Positions 1 to 9,298 of a stretch of DNA of 64,000 nucleotides are shown here, in pieces (the stretch's first letter is position 1; every line of letters begins with the position of its first letter). Under the pieces are notes generated by a model. That model was not told the DNA's origin and did not search any database. It saw nothing but the letters and a program-made list of their open reading frames with translations. Source of the stretch: Alteromonadaceae bacterium (GTDB lineage: Bacteria > Pseudomonadota > Gammaproteobacteria > Enterobacterales > Alteromonadaceae); the NCBI GenBank assembly GCA_014872785.1, contig WKFJ01000038.1, positions 1 through 64,000 on the forward strand, in the 5' to 3' direction. The position numbers and the translations under genes are program-made.

Positions 1-100
1 GCAGCGCTTGTTTGGTATTTCTACTGCGTTATCGCCTTTTTATGTAGAGCAACTACACTACAAAGACTCTGCCTTGTACAAATACCAAACAAACTGCTGA
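1..100. repeat. REP/MITE-like palindromic repeat, cut by window edge
   Basis: A perfect 13-bp inverted repeat (TTGTTTGGTATTT at 8-20, its reverse complement at 80-92) frames about 60 bases. A smaller hairpin sits inside: TGTAG at 43-47 pairs with CTACA at 53-57. Outside the main arms CAGC (2-5) pairs with GCTG (96-99), so the element may start before base 1. No coding signal is seen. Small palindromes of this kind are common between genes in Alteromonadales; that this is one of them is inference, and I saw no second copy in the window. Confidence 0.45.
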
Positions 101-222
101 AAAATAATACTGCAAAGTTCAACAGGCTCTAATATTAAAAACAAAGATTTTGACAGGTTGTGCTTTTGGGTGTGTTTGCAAAACACTAAACTCTCTATAT
201 CTGGAATGAAGGCTAATAAGAG

Positions 223-639
223 TTAGTCCACTTGTGCTTCATTTAGGGATGTCAAATGCGCGTTACAGAGATATTTGGCCTGTGCTAAATCAGTACAGCT
301 TTGGTAAGTAAGCTTAGCCTTTTCACACATTACTTTACTGCTGTCTCTGGCGATAACATTGCCTCCAACAAATGCGAGTATTTGGCAACCGTGTTTTTTC
401 AGCATTTTAAGATGGGCGACAAAGCCATCAAACATGAGTCCGGTAGGGGCAAGTGTTTCAGTAGTGGCTAGAATATCGATGCGAGCCCAATGTTCAGCAG
501 GCTTATTGGCGACCGCCTCTTTTACCTTCAAGTTTGCTTCGTAAACGCCTTCTTGGTTAAAAAGGCCAGAGAGATTTACTACCAGAATGTTGCCATCCCA
601 GTGAACGTCGCAATCACCGTGTTTGATAAAGTCAGACAT
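223..639 (-). CDS. Small uncharacterised protein, possible STAS/SpoIIAA-like fold
   Basis: The 138-residue product has no signal peptide and no membrane segment, so it is probably cytoplasmic. I do not recognise the family with certainty. A short beta strand (ILVVNLSGLF, about residues 18-27), an acidic helix with repeated EA/KVKEAV, and later strands separated by helices (ARIDIL, GCQILAFVGG) would suit a STAS or SpoIIAA-like single domain, but no diagnostic motif is visible. It is separated from the RND operon upstream by a terminator at 735-764, so it is probably a single-gene unit. Function is unknown. The antisense reading frame inside it has no family features. Confidence 0.7.
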   Translation of the reverse strand: MSDFIKHGDCDVHWDGNILVVNLSGLFNQEGVYEANLKVKEAVANKPAEHWARIDILATTETLAPTGLMFDGFVAHLKMLKKHGCQILAFVGGNVIARDSSKVMCEKAKLTYQSCTDLAQAKYLCNAHLTSLNEAQVD

Positions 640-734
640 ACCTCAGTTCCATCACAATACTGACCTGTATTCATCATAATCAATTTTGTAGATATTTCCA
701 CCAAATTAGATTTTGTTTAAAGTTGAAATCACTG

Positions 735-764
735 AATAAAAAAACGCCACAACCGTGGCGTTTT
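735..764 (-). terminator. Rho-independent terminator of the RND operon
   Basis: The stem AACGCCAC / GTGGCGTT with a 4-base loop lies just past the stop of the last RND gene. Read on the minus strand it is followed by a run of seven T. This is the classic intrinsic terminator form. Confidence 0.85.
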
Positions 765-778
765 CTCGTTATGCGTTG

Positions 779-3700
779 TTACGCTCTTACTAAGCGGCTC
801 ACAAGAGCCTTGCTGTCATTAATCATAAATCGCGTTTTATGACGTAGTTTTAGTAGCAATAAATAAGCTAGAGGTACCAAAAACAAACTGGTCATAGTGG
901 AGAATATCAAACCACCAATGATGGAGATTGCCATGGGGGAATAAGGCGGTCCGTCACCACCTATATTAGTATCTCCCAGTGCCAGAGGAACCAAACCCAA
1001 TACTGTTGTCGCGACTGTCATTAGGATAGGGCGAACGCGTGTCAATGCACCTTCCATTAGGGCATCGTGTACGCTGTATCCAGCGTTTACAAGTTGGTTT
1101 ATCCGATCAACCAGCACAATGCCGTTATTCACTACTATCCCCATCAATATCAGCATCCCTATCATTCCCATCACCGACATGGGCGTGCCTGTCAGCCAGA
1201 AGGTCCAAAACACGCCTGTAAATGAGAATAAAAGAGAGGTGATCACCGCTGTAGGTAACAGTAATGATTCAAATAGTGCTGCCATTACCACGTAAATCAT
1301 GGCTATCGCTAACAACATATTCACCAACATTACCTGCTGCGATTCTCGCTGCTGACGGAAGCTTCCATCTAACGTCCAGCTGTAACCTGTAGGAAGCTGC
1401 AAGTTATTCATGATCTTTTCAATCTTCTCGCGTGCATCTTCTGTCGTGACACCTTCTTCTAAGTTAGCACCAATAGAGATTGCCGTTTGGCGATAGTAAC
1501 GACTAATGCGCGACAGACGGCTCTTGATTTCCATATTAGCTACCATGTCCAAGGTGACTGTGCGATTGCCGTCTCGACTCACTGGTAGGGTTTTTAATTC
1601 CTCTAGCGAGTGTTGAAGTGACTCATCAAACATCATGCGAATATCAACTTCGCCATTGTCACCGTGACGATAGGTACGTAAGTTATTACCGCGTAATGCC
1701 GTTGCAACGATGTTGGCAATGTCCTGCGAATTCAAACCAAAGCGATACGCTTTTTGACGGTCGATGACAATTTGCAATTCACGTTGATTGCTGTCGATAT
1801 CGGTTTTTACATCTGTCAAACCTTCAACATTGGCTAGAACCGGTACTATTTGGTCTGCTATGCGCAGTAGGCTATCAGAAGATGGACCTAACAACGTCAT
1901 GCGAACACCGCCGCCGCCGCCATCATTCCAGCGGAAGCTTGGTTCAGCACGGACAAATAGAGGAAGGGCTTCTCTGATGAGTTCTTGCACTTCTTTTTTG
2001 GGAATGGGTAAGTCGTCAATCAGAGTAATACCTGATACGGCAAAGCCTGGAGTGTAGTAGCTATACACAGACTTAATGAAGAATTGCTCTTGGTTTTCGT
2101 AGAGGAAGTCTTCCAGTTTTGTGACCGTTTTTTCCACTTCTTCAAGGGTGTAGTTGCCGTTGATGTTGTAGTTCATCCAAATACGGTTGCGTGAATCACC
2201 GCCTTCGTCAGCTGGTACCATGCCTGCGATCACCACGGTACTGGCTAACAACAAGAAACCGATAAACGCACTCCAACCCTGGTGTGACAGTACCCAGCGC
2301 AACATTTTTTCATAGCGCACTTTAAATACACTTGGCTTACTGTCTTTGGGACGCGGCTTGTGTTTTATTTTTGTGGCTAGTAATGGAATTAGCGTTTGTG
2401 CAATCAACAGCGATGCAAACAGTGAAATACAAATCGCAATAGCAACGTGTTCAAGGAAGATAGTTAAGCTGATCTTCTTACCAATAATGTTTGGCAAAAA
2501 TACAATTGCCGTTGTCGCGGTGCCAGCAATAACCGCAAGGCTTACCTTGGCCACCCCTGATTTAGTTGCTTCGATAGTATCTTTAATTTTAGCTTTTTCT
2601 TGCTCGATGCTTTCAGTTACAACTACCGCATTGTCTACCAACATACCAACAGCGAGTAGCAGCCCCATTAAGGACAAGATATTTAAGGTATACCCGAAGA
2701 AGTACATGAAGCCTAAGGTAATACAGATAGAGAAGGGGACTGAAAGTACAACAATAAACGTACTGGTGAAACGTCTCAGAAACGCGTATAGCACTAATAC
2801 AGATAGCAATGCACCCAATAGCCCCGCATCTAGCAGGTCGGCAAGTGATGACGTCACCGACTCTGCTTCGTCGTCAAATACCAATAAGTTGATACCGTTA
2901 AAGGCTGGGTTGTCATTTGCTTCTTCTATGACTTTCCAGACACGCTCAGACACATCAACCAAATTCGAACCCGATTCACGGAATATGTTGAAACCTACCG
3001 CATAGGTTCTATCTAGGTGACGACCCTCGGTACGACGCGGCGTTTCGTATTGAATGTCGGCAATGTCTTGTAGTTGCACGCCTTTTTGGATGTACAGTTC
3101 ACCAATTTCTCGCACGCTGCGGAATTCACCTACAGGGTTAACCGTAATTTTCTCGTTGCCTTCAAATATATGTCCGGCACTCATAGAGAAGTTAGCATCG
3201 TTTAAGGTTTGTACAAGAGCTGCCGTATCTACATGTAAAGCAGCCATTCTTTGCTGGTCTATACGAATCGCAATTTGCTTTTTCAACACGCCGTATAGCT
3301 CTACTCTGGAAACACCTTCAACACGCTCTATAGGCTGTTTTAGGTTTCTTTCCAATAAGTCATAAGCGTTTGATAAATCTCGTTCGCTCGACACCCGCAA
3401 TTGGAATATAGGAAGGTCATTGGTGTTAAATTGATACACTAAAACACGTTCTACGTCGTCCGGAAGTAGGTGCCTGATAGCGTCAATCTTTTCACGTGCC
3501 TCAATGCTTTTGGCACTGATTTTCTCATCCCATTTGAACTGCAGGTTGATATTGGCACCGTTTTCATCCGAAGAAGATCGCAAACGCTGAATACCTGACA
3601 TGGTTGCCAACGCTTCCTCCACCGGGCGGGTGATCATTTTTTCAACTTCTGCGGGAGAAGCATCGTTATATGGGATGTTTACCCAAATCTCAGGAATATC

Positions 3701-3880
3701 AATCCCTGGAAATTTCTCTAAAGGAAGCAAGCGACTTGCGATGATCCCAAGAAGGATCATCGACAAGAACATCATGCAAATAGTGACAGGGCGTTTCAGG
3801 GCAAAGTTAGCAATGCTTGCTCCCATTGCCTGAAACTTATCGTCCTTATTAATAGGGTCATTGATCTCTGAATTAGCCAT
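779..3880 (-). CDS. RND efflux permease (AcrB/HAE1-type), second of a pair
   Basis: Inner-membrane proton-driven drug or solute exporter of the resistance-nodulation-division family; 1033 residues, the usual length. TM1 is at about residues 28-50. TM4 carries GMLVDNAVVV at 412-421 with the proton-relay Asp416, and the matching second-half motif (GIVVNNGIVLVDRINQ) lies near residue 930. The large periplasmic loops between TM1-TM2 and TM7-TM8 are present. The start overlaps the stop of the upstream permease by 8 bases, so the two are translationally coupled. The first 20 residues form a polar extension before TM1. Two different permeases with one adaptor recall MdtBC-type heteromeric pumps. The substrate cannot be read from sequence. 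Confidence 0.93.
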   Translation of the reverse strand: MANSEINDPINKDDKFQAMGASIANFALKRPVTICMMFLSMILLGIIASRLLPLEKFPGIDIPEIWVNIPYNDASPAEVEKMITRPVEEALATMSGIQRLRSSSDENGANINLQFKWDEKISAKSIEAREKIDAIRHLLPDDVERVLVYQFNTNDLPIFQLRVSSERDLSNAYDLLERNLKQPIERVEGVSRVELYGVLKKQIAIRIDQQRMAALHVDTAALVQTLNDANFSMSAGHIFEGNEKITVNPVGEFRSVREIGELYIQKGVQLQDIADIQYETPRRTEGRHLDRTYAVGFNIFRESGSNLVDVSERVWKVIEEANDNPAFNGINLLVFDDEAESVTSSLADLLDAGLLGALLSVLVLYAFLRRFTSTFIVVLSVPFSICITLGFMYFFGYTLNILSLMGLLLAVGMLVDNAVVVTESIEQEKAKIKDTIEATKSGVAKVSLAVIAGTATTAIVFLPNIIGKKISLTIFLEHVAIAICISLFASLLIAQTLIPLLATKIKHKPRPKDSKPSVFKVRYEKMLRWVLSHQGWSAFIGFLLLASTVVIAGMVPADEGGDSRNRIWMNYNINGNYTLEEVEKTVTKLEDFLYENQEQFFIKSVYSYYTPGFAVSGITLIDDLPIPKKEVQELIREALPLFVRAEPSFRWNDGGGGGVRMTLLGPSSDSLLRIADQIVPVLANVEGLTDVKTDIDSNQRELQIVIDRQKAYRFGLNSQDIANIVATALRGNNLRTYRHGDNGEVDIRMMFDESLQHSLEELKTLPVSRDGNRTVTLDMVANMEIKSRLSRISRYYRQTAISIGANLEEGVTTEDAREKIEKIMNNLQLPTGYSWTLDGSFRQQRESQQVMLVNMLLAIAMIYVVMAALFESLLLPTAVITSLLFSFTGVFWTFWLTGTPMSVMGMIGMLILMGIVVNNGIVLVDRINQLVNAGYSVHDALMEGALTRVRPILMTVATTVLGLVPLALGDTNIGGDGPPYSPMAISIIGGLIFSTMTSLFLVPLAYLLLLKLRHKTRFMINDSKALVSRLVRA

Positions 3881-6800
3881 GAGTCGCTACCTCTGAGTCA
3901 TCGATAGATTGCTCTTGCGTTTGTTCAGACTTTTTTGCAAAGCGCTTCCTATCAAAAATGCTGTAAAGGATCGGAATAAGGAATAGTGTTAGCAAGGTCG
4001 CGAACATCAAACCGAAAATGACAGTGACGGCCATTGGCTTTCTTATCTCAGCACCTTCACCCAATCCCATCATCATTGGCAGTAAGCCGAGTGTTGTGGT
4101 TAGTGTGGTCATCAGAATCGGACGGAAACGCGTTTCTGCCGCTTCTTTAATGGCTGCCAGCTTCTCAACACCGTCTTCACGCAACTGGTTAATACGGTCA
4201 ACAAGCACAATGGCATTGTTTACTACAATCCCGGCCAACATTATCAGACCGATAAATACCACCACACTAACTGTAGTACCGGTTAAGTAAAGCCCATATA
4301 TGGAACCCGCACAGGCCAGAGGCACCGTAAACAAAATTAAAAATGGGTGTAATAGTGACTCAAACTGAGACGCCATAACTAAGTACACCATGAATATTGC
4401 CAGAATCAGTGCGAACTTAAGTGACTGGAAAGACACTTCCATTTCTTCGTTTTGACCGGTTACATTTGCTTGCATACTAAGCGGTAATTTCAGCTCTGGA
4501 ATTATCTGCTCAGCAGCAACCACAGCTTCACCAAGATCGCCATAGGCTAGATTGGCAGAAATTATCGCGACGCGTTCCTGACCAATTCGGGTAATTTCAC
4601 TAGGGCCGATTGAGGTTCTAATATCTGACACCGCATCGAGTGTAATAGGGCGAGCAGCTCCCGGATTAACGATAATTTTAGAAACATCGACGGCGGAGTC
4701 ACGCTGCTGTTCCATAGTACGAACAAGAATGTCTACTTTTCTGTCGTTGATGGAATACTTACTGGCAATTTCACCACCAATTTTAGCCGCAACAAGTTTC
4801 GCTACGTCTGGCGACGAAAGACCCAACTGCGCAAGCTTAGCGTGGTCAAAGTGAACTCTTAATTCCGGATTGCCGGCTTGCAAAGAAGACTTCACATCGG
4901 CGAATCTGTCATTGGCTTCCATTAATTCAACAAGCTTGTCACCGTAGCGACGCAACATGCCCAAATCATAACCCACTAGTTCGATTTCAAGCGGTGTGCT
5001 AAAGCTAAACAGTGAAGGCTCACCGAACTTACTTTCCACACCAGCGGTAGTGGCTAAAAACTCACGCATTGACGCTTTAACTGCCAATTCTTCTGCTTTG
5101 CCCGTGCCCTTGTTCAATACCACATTGAGTTTACCCCAGTAGTCGCCACCTTGACCTGGAGAGGCATTCATTAAACTACCTGTGCCCGCCAACGAATAGG
5201 TACGCTCTACGTTAGGTAATTCTTGAGTGAATTGAGCAAGTTCGCTAACGATGCTGTCTGTGGTTTCAAGTCTAGAGCCAGTTGGTAGGTTAACTTCAAC
5301 ATTGAATTCACCTTGTGCCATGGGAGGAATAAGCTCTAGCCCCAATTTATTAACTAGGGTTAATGAACCTAAAGATAATCCAATGATAGCTGCAACCACT
5401 ACACCTCGATGTGCTAAAGCGAATGACAACATGCTTTGGTAGATACCATTTAATGCGTTGTAAACTTTATCGAAAGCCCAAAGCAAAGGTTTAAATGCAT
5501 AGGCAAGGCCTTTTCTGATTCCCCTAGAAAATAAAATAATTAGGCTAGTCAGTAAAAGCGGGATGTAATAAAACACTACTTGAACTAACTTGCGAACCGG
5601 CCAGGTTAGATAAAACATGACTTTGCCAAATTTAGACGTTGGCTGCCATTTTGATTTGCTTGGACCCAAATCTAATTGATCCGAACCTTCTTTTTTACTC
5701 TCGTGCGAGGCCATCATTGGGATAATGGTTAATGCAACGAGTAACGAAGCGCCTAATGCAAAGGTGACGGTAAGCGCTTGGTCGCTGAATAATTGACCCG
5801 CGATACCTTCTACAAAGACGAGAGGGAAGAATACCGCCATTGTTGTCAGTGTAGAGGCGACAATAGCCATAGATACTTGCTTGGTGCCCTTCGCCGCTGA
5901 TTCTAACGCGTTTTTACCCAGCTTTTTCTGACGGTCAATGTTTTCCAGCACGACAATTGAGTTATCAACGAGTAAACCAATTGCCAATGCGATGCCGCCT
6001 AAACTCATGATATTTAGGCTAATTCCGTTGCCATACATCAGGTTGAAGGTTGCAATTATTGAAACCGGAATGGAAATTGAAATGATAAAGGTTGGCCAAA
6101 TATTCTTTAGGAAAAAATAAAGAATAAGCATGGCTAGAATGCCGCCAATTATCGCCGCATTTTTAACTTCATCGATTGCGTTTGAGATAAAGGTTGATTG
6201 GTCGTACACCAAGTTCATTGCATAGTTGGATGGGATTTCGTCTTTGATGCGGTCAAGACGTTTTTTCACATTCTGGGCAACTTCAACAGTATTGGCATCG
6301 CCTTCTTTATAGATGGCAATTTCAACACCTTCAAATCCATCAAAGCGAGTGACAGAGGTGCGTTCTTTGTACGAATCTTTGACCTCTGCAATATCACCTA
6401 GACGAATGTGACGCATGTTGCGAGTAGCGATAAATAGGTCACGCATGTCATCAAGTGTTTGGAATTGGTTGAGGGTACGCACAAGGTATTCTTGTGATCC
6501 GTCTTCAACTCTACCACCTGAGGTATTAACGTTCTCAGCCTGCAATCGCTGCACGATTTCATCAATAGTGATGTTTAATTGACTGGTTTTCTCTTGGTTT
6601 ATTAGTACTTGGATCTCATTTTCTAAACCACCGCCAACTTTCACCGAAGCAACGCCTTCCACAGATTCTAGCTTGCGCTTAATTTGCTCTTCGGCATAAG
6701 TACGCAAACGCTTCATGCCTTCCACATCAAGTGAAACGAGGCTGGCCTCAGCAGTATTTGCTTGAGTGCTTTGTTCATCGGTTTCAGGGGCGGCACCGCC

Positions 6801-7223
6801 CAAACCGAATCGCATGATAGGATCAAGCGATGGGTTGAAACGAAGCAATAAAGGTTTGCTCACATCCAATGGTAACTGCAGTACGTCTAATTTCTCTCTT
6901 ACCTCTAGAGAAGCAAGATCCATTTCTGTACCCCATTCAAACTCCATAATGACGTCTGATTGGCCAGCTTTGGAGGTAGACTTAACTTTGCGAACACCTT
7001 TTACAACACCGATGGTTTCCTCAATCGGCTTGGAGACTAACTGCTCAACCTCTCCGGGTGCTGCACCCACATAATCGGTGCGAATAGTTAACGTTGGGTA
7101 AGACAATTCAGGCAATAGATTTAGGGATAATCTCGATAGAGAAACCATGCCAAATAGCACTATTGCGAACGTAAACATCCATACGGTGACGGGGCGCCGT
7201 ACCGCTATATCAATAATATTCAT
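3873..7223 (-). CDS. RND efflux permease with enlarged central linker
   Basis: Inner-membrane RND exporter, 1116 residues, about 70-80 longer than typical. TM1 covers residues 8-30 and the TM4 proton-relay motif GLLVDNSIVVLEN lies at 416-428 (Asp420). The extra length sits in the central cytoplasmic linker between TM6 and TM7 (about residues 505-595). It includes a charged stretch, aromatic amphipathic segments and an additional hydrophobic run near 549-566 (VVFYYIPLLLTSLIILFS). This could be an extra membrane-inserted or interfacial helix. Its stop lies 8 bases inside the next permease gene, and it starts 14 bases after the adaptor gene ends. No outer-membrane factor gene is present, so the pump probably borrows a TolC-like channel encoded elsewhere. 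Confidence 0.93.
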   Translation of the reverse strand: MNIIDIAVRRPVTVWMFTFAIVLFGMVSLSRLSLNLLPELSYPTLTIRTDYVGAAPGEVEQLVSKPIEETIGVVKGVRKVKSTSKAGQSDVIMEFEWGTEMDLASLEVREKLDVLQLPLDVSKPLLLRFNPSLDPIMRFGLGGAAPETDEQSTQANTAEASLVSLDVEGMKRLRTYAEEQIKRKLESVEGVASVKVGGGLENEIQVLINQEKTSQLNITIDEIVQRLQAENVNTSGGRVEDGSQEYLVRTLNQFQTLDDMRDLFIATRNMRHIRLGDIAEVKDSYKERTSVTRFDGFEGVEIAIYKEGDANTVEVAQNVKKRLDRIKDEIPSNYAMNLVYDQSTFISNAIDEVKNAAIIGGILAMLILYFFLKNIWPTFIISISIPVSIIATFNLMYGNGISLNIMSLGGIALAIGLLVDNSIVVLENIDRQKKLGKNALESAAKGTKQVSMAIVASTLTTMAVFFPLVFVEGIAGQLFSDQALTVTFALGASLLVALTIIPMMASHESKKEGSDQLDLGPSKSKWQPTSKFGKVMFYLTWPVRKLVQVVFYYIPLLLTSLIILFSRGIRKGLAYAFKPLLWAFDKVYNALNGIYQSMLSFALAHRGVVVAAIIGLSLGSLTLVNKLGLELIPPMAQGEFNVEVNLPTGSRLETTDSIVSELAQFTQELPNVERTYSLAGTGSLMNASPGQGGDYWGKLNVVLNKGTGKAEELAVKASMREFLATTAGVESKFGEPSLFSFSTPLEIELVGYDLGMLRRYGDKLVELMEANDRFADVKSSLQAGNPELRVHFDHAKLAQLGLSSPDVAKLVAAKIGGEIASKYSINDRKVDILVRTMEQQRDSAVDVSKIIVNPGAARPITLDAVSDIRTSIGPSEITRIGQERVAIISANLAYGDLGEAVVAAEQIIPELKLPLSMQANVTGQNEEMEVSFQSLKFALILAIFMVYLVMASQFESLLHPFLILFTVPLACAGSIYGLYLTGTTVSVVVFIGLIMLAGIVVNNAIVLVDRINQLREDGVEKLAAIKEAAETRFRPILMTTLTTTLGLLPMMMGLGEGAEIRKPMAVTVIFGLMFATLLTLFLIPILYSIFDRKRFAKKSEQTQEQSIDDSEVATHG

Positions 7224-7237
7224 GTCAGGCTCCGGGG

Positions 7238-8308
7238 TTAGCTATTTACGACTTCAACTTGAGCCTGGTCTTTAAGGTTGTGGTGTCCGGTGATAACGAC
7301 TGACTCGTCTCCGTTTAGACCTTCAGTAATTTCAACGTATTCACCTTCTTGATAACCGATTTTCACAGCAACCTTCTCGGCTTTTCCGTCTTTGACAACG
7401 AATACATTGATTTGGTCGTCAATGTGCAGCAAGGCGCGACGTGGTAATAAAGTGGCATTTTTGTGCGTGTCATAGTTCAACTTCACTTTTGCGAACATAC
7501 CCGCTTTTAGCACATTGTCTTCATTTGGGATGCGCAGGGTGACTTTAAAGGCACCGGTTTCTGAATCAATTACTGGGCTTATGCGCTCAACGTATGCGTT
7601 AATATCAGTGTCACCTAGTGCTGTTAAATTAAGTGCAGCAAGTTGGTTTTTGTGTACACGTGCCAATTCTTTTTCAGGGAGGTGAACAATTCCGTACAAC
7701 TCTTTTTGTTGTACTAAGTGGAACATACGCTCACGTTGGAAAGACTCGGTTAAATTACCTACTTTTGCATTTCGCTCTGCTACATAACCCGAAATAGGAG
7801 CAACAATAGTGGTTTCTTTTAAATCTAACTCAGCAAGCGCTAGTGTTGCTTTAGCTGCTTCATATTGCGACGTTAACTTATCAAACTCATCATCACTGAT
7901 TAACTTCTGGTTGTAGACCTTGTCGATTTTATCCAATTCTTTTTGGATACCAGTAAGGTCGGCTTTAGCCCGAGTCAGGTTTAACATGTAGCGCTCTTGT
8001 TCGAGCTGTGCCAACGATTGACCTTTTTCAACATAATCGCCTTCCTCAACGAAAATATTTTCAATGATGCCCGAGGCTCTTGCCACCACAAACGCTTCCT
8101 CTTTCGCTTCGAGTACTGCGGTGGTTTCGTAATTTGAGGAAATGTCGCCATTTAGGAGACTTGCTACCTCAACAGGAATAGAAATCACTTCTTCAACTTG
8201 TTCGGTGTCATTGGTGGCTTCTGCTTCGCCACACCCTGTTAGCATGCTGCTACCGGTGACTATCGCGCTAGCTAATAATAAACGTGAAAAGGCTTTGTAA
8301 TGTGTCAT
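7238..8308 (-). CDS. RND periplasmic adaptor (membrane fusion lipoprotein)
   Basis: HlyD/AcrA-type adaptor, about 356 residues, linking the RND permeases to an outer-membrane channel. The N-terminus is a lipoprotein signal with lipobox LTGC. Then come a biotinyl-lipoyl-like half motif (VARASGIIENIFVEEGDYVEKG), a coiled-coil hairpin, the second half (TTIVAPISGYVAERNAKVG), and a beta-barrel domain. I chose the ATG at 8308 over one ten codons upstream because AGGGGA precedes it at good spacing and it begins directly with the signal peptide. It is first in a three-gene operon with the two permeases. The 330 bases upstream are shared with a divergent gene. Confidence 0.93.
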   Translation of the reverse strand: MTHYKAFSRLLLASAIVTGSSMLTGCGEAEATNDTEQVEEVISIPVEVASLLNGDISSNYETTAVLEAKEEAFVVARASGIIENIFVEEGDYVEKGQSLAQLEQERYMLNLTRAKADLTGIQKELDKIDKVYNQKLISDDEFDKLTSQYEAAKATLALAELDLKETTIVAPISGYVAERNAKVGNLTESFQRERMFHLVQQKELYGIVHLPEKELARVHKNQLAALNLTALGDTDINAYVERISPVIDSETGAFKVTLRIPNEDNVLKAGMFAKVKLNYDTHKNATLLPRRALLHIDDQINVFVVKDGKAEKVAVKIGYQEGEYVEITEGLNGDESVVITGHHNLKDQAQVEVVNS

Positions 8309-8638
8309 TTGTCGTCCCCTGAAGATAAATTTGTGCAATGTTGCCCAACTTGCAAAGCAATAGCATTCCTCGTGCCATCAATAAAACTCTAATAAAAACA
8401 ACAAGATGCGAATTTTTGGTCAAAGGTAAACGAAATTTGCCACCTGATGTTTAGTGAAATTAACCAAATGTTGGCTAAATTCCTAAATGATTGACCAGTA
8501 CGCTGCAATATTGTTTTTGATATGCACTAATTATTTAGTTTGTGCAGGTGTTTTGTCATTAATTTGCTGGAATACTTTGTAAGTAACCATGTCATTGCTA
8601 TGGTTATTAGTCGTCACACAGATGAAAAAGGTTTGAAC
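8309..8638. promoter_or_regulatory. Divergent intergenic region between RND operon and SRPBCC gene
   Basis: The region is AT-rich and must hold promoters for both directions. I find no convincing -10/-35 pair. A perfect 7-bp inverted repeat, TAACCAT (8584-8590) and ATGGTTA (8600-8606) with a 9-base spacer, lies 33 bases before the SRPBCC start and could be an operator or leader hairpin. No regulator gene of the TetR or two-component type adjoins the RND operon. Confidence 0.5.
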
Positions 8639-9166
8639 ATGGGATTAATAAAAAAAATATTGTTTGCTGTTTTCGGGGTGATCGCGGTTTTCTTAGTAGT
8701 GGGACTGTTTTTACCATCGAACTTTGATGTGCAGCGCAAAGTAGAGATAAATGCGTCCGCGGAACAGGTGTATGCCAAAGTGGCTGATCTCAGAGCTTGG
8801 AAAACCTGGGGAGTTTGGTTTGAGCGAGACCCCAATATGCAAGTCACTTATACCGGAGACGTTGCGACCGTTGGTATGAAGTCTAGTTGGATAAGTGAGC
8901 AGGAAGGCTCTGGTGAAATGACGATTACTAAACTTGAGTCCAATAAAATGGTGCAATATTCATTGTATTTTCCTGATTTTGATATGGGCAGTACAGGTGA
9001 GTTAACGCTTGTGGAAACAGACAATGGTACACAAGTCATTTGGCGCGATTACGGTGATGTTGGTTTCAACCCTGTGAATCGCTATTTTGCTGTAATGATG
9101 GATTCTATGATCGGGCCTGACTTCGAAGCTGGCTTGGCAAATCTTAAAAACGTTGTAGAAAATTAG
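8639..9166 (+). CDS. SRPBCC (START-like) family protein with N-terminal membrane anchor
   Basis: The 175-residue product starts with a hydrophobic helix (ILFAVFGVIAVFLVVGLFL) followed by an SRPBCC-type domain beginning VQRKVEINASAEQVYAKVADLRAWKTW. This is the helix-grip fold of the polyketide-cyclase/START group that binds hydrophobic ligands. I chose the ATG at 8639 because AAGG precedes it and the membrane helix follows at once; an ATG 33 codons upstream lacks a ribosome site. The anchor suggests a domain facing the periplasm or attached to the inner membrane. The ligand is unknown. A strong hairpin after the stop suggests a single-gene unit. Confidence 0.85.
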   Translation: MGLIKKILFAVFGVIAVFLVVGLFLPSNFDVQRKVEINASAEQVYAKVADLRAWKTWGVWFERDPNMQVTYTGDVATVGMKSSWISEQEGSGEMTITKLESNKMVQYSLYFPDFDMGSTGELTLVETDNGTQVIWRDYGDVGFNPVNRYFAVMMDSMIGPDFEAGLANLKNVVEN

Positions 9167-9191
9167 CCGCTATTCATCTCAATCTTCCTAT

Positions 9192-9228
9192 GACTGGTCG
9201 CAAGTGAAAGACACTTGCGCCAGTCTTT
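9192..9228 (+). terminator. Probable terminator after SRPBCC gene
   Basis: GACTGG plus CGCAAGTG pairs with CACTTGCG plus CCAGTC, a 14-bp stem with one bulged T and a 5-base loop. Only three T follow, so it is a strong hairpin with a weak U-tract. Confidence 0.6.
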
Positions 9229-9298
9229 AATGTAATGTTACAAAGATACTAAGATCCTTTCCAGGTTCCGTACCTGAACACCTAATAACAAGTAAAAT

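Noticed and set aside
2346-3005. 219-codon open frame opposite the RND permease gene
   Set aside because: It lies wholly inside a well-supported RND gene on the other strand and has no recognisable domain.
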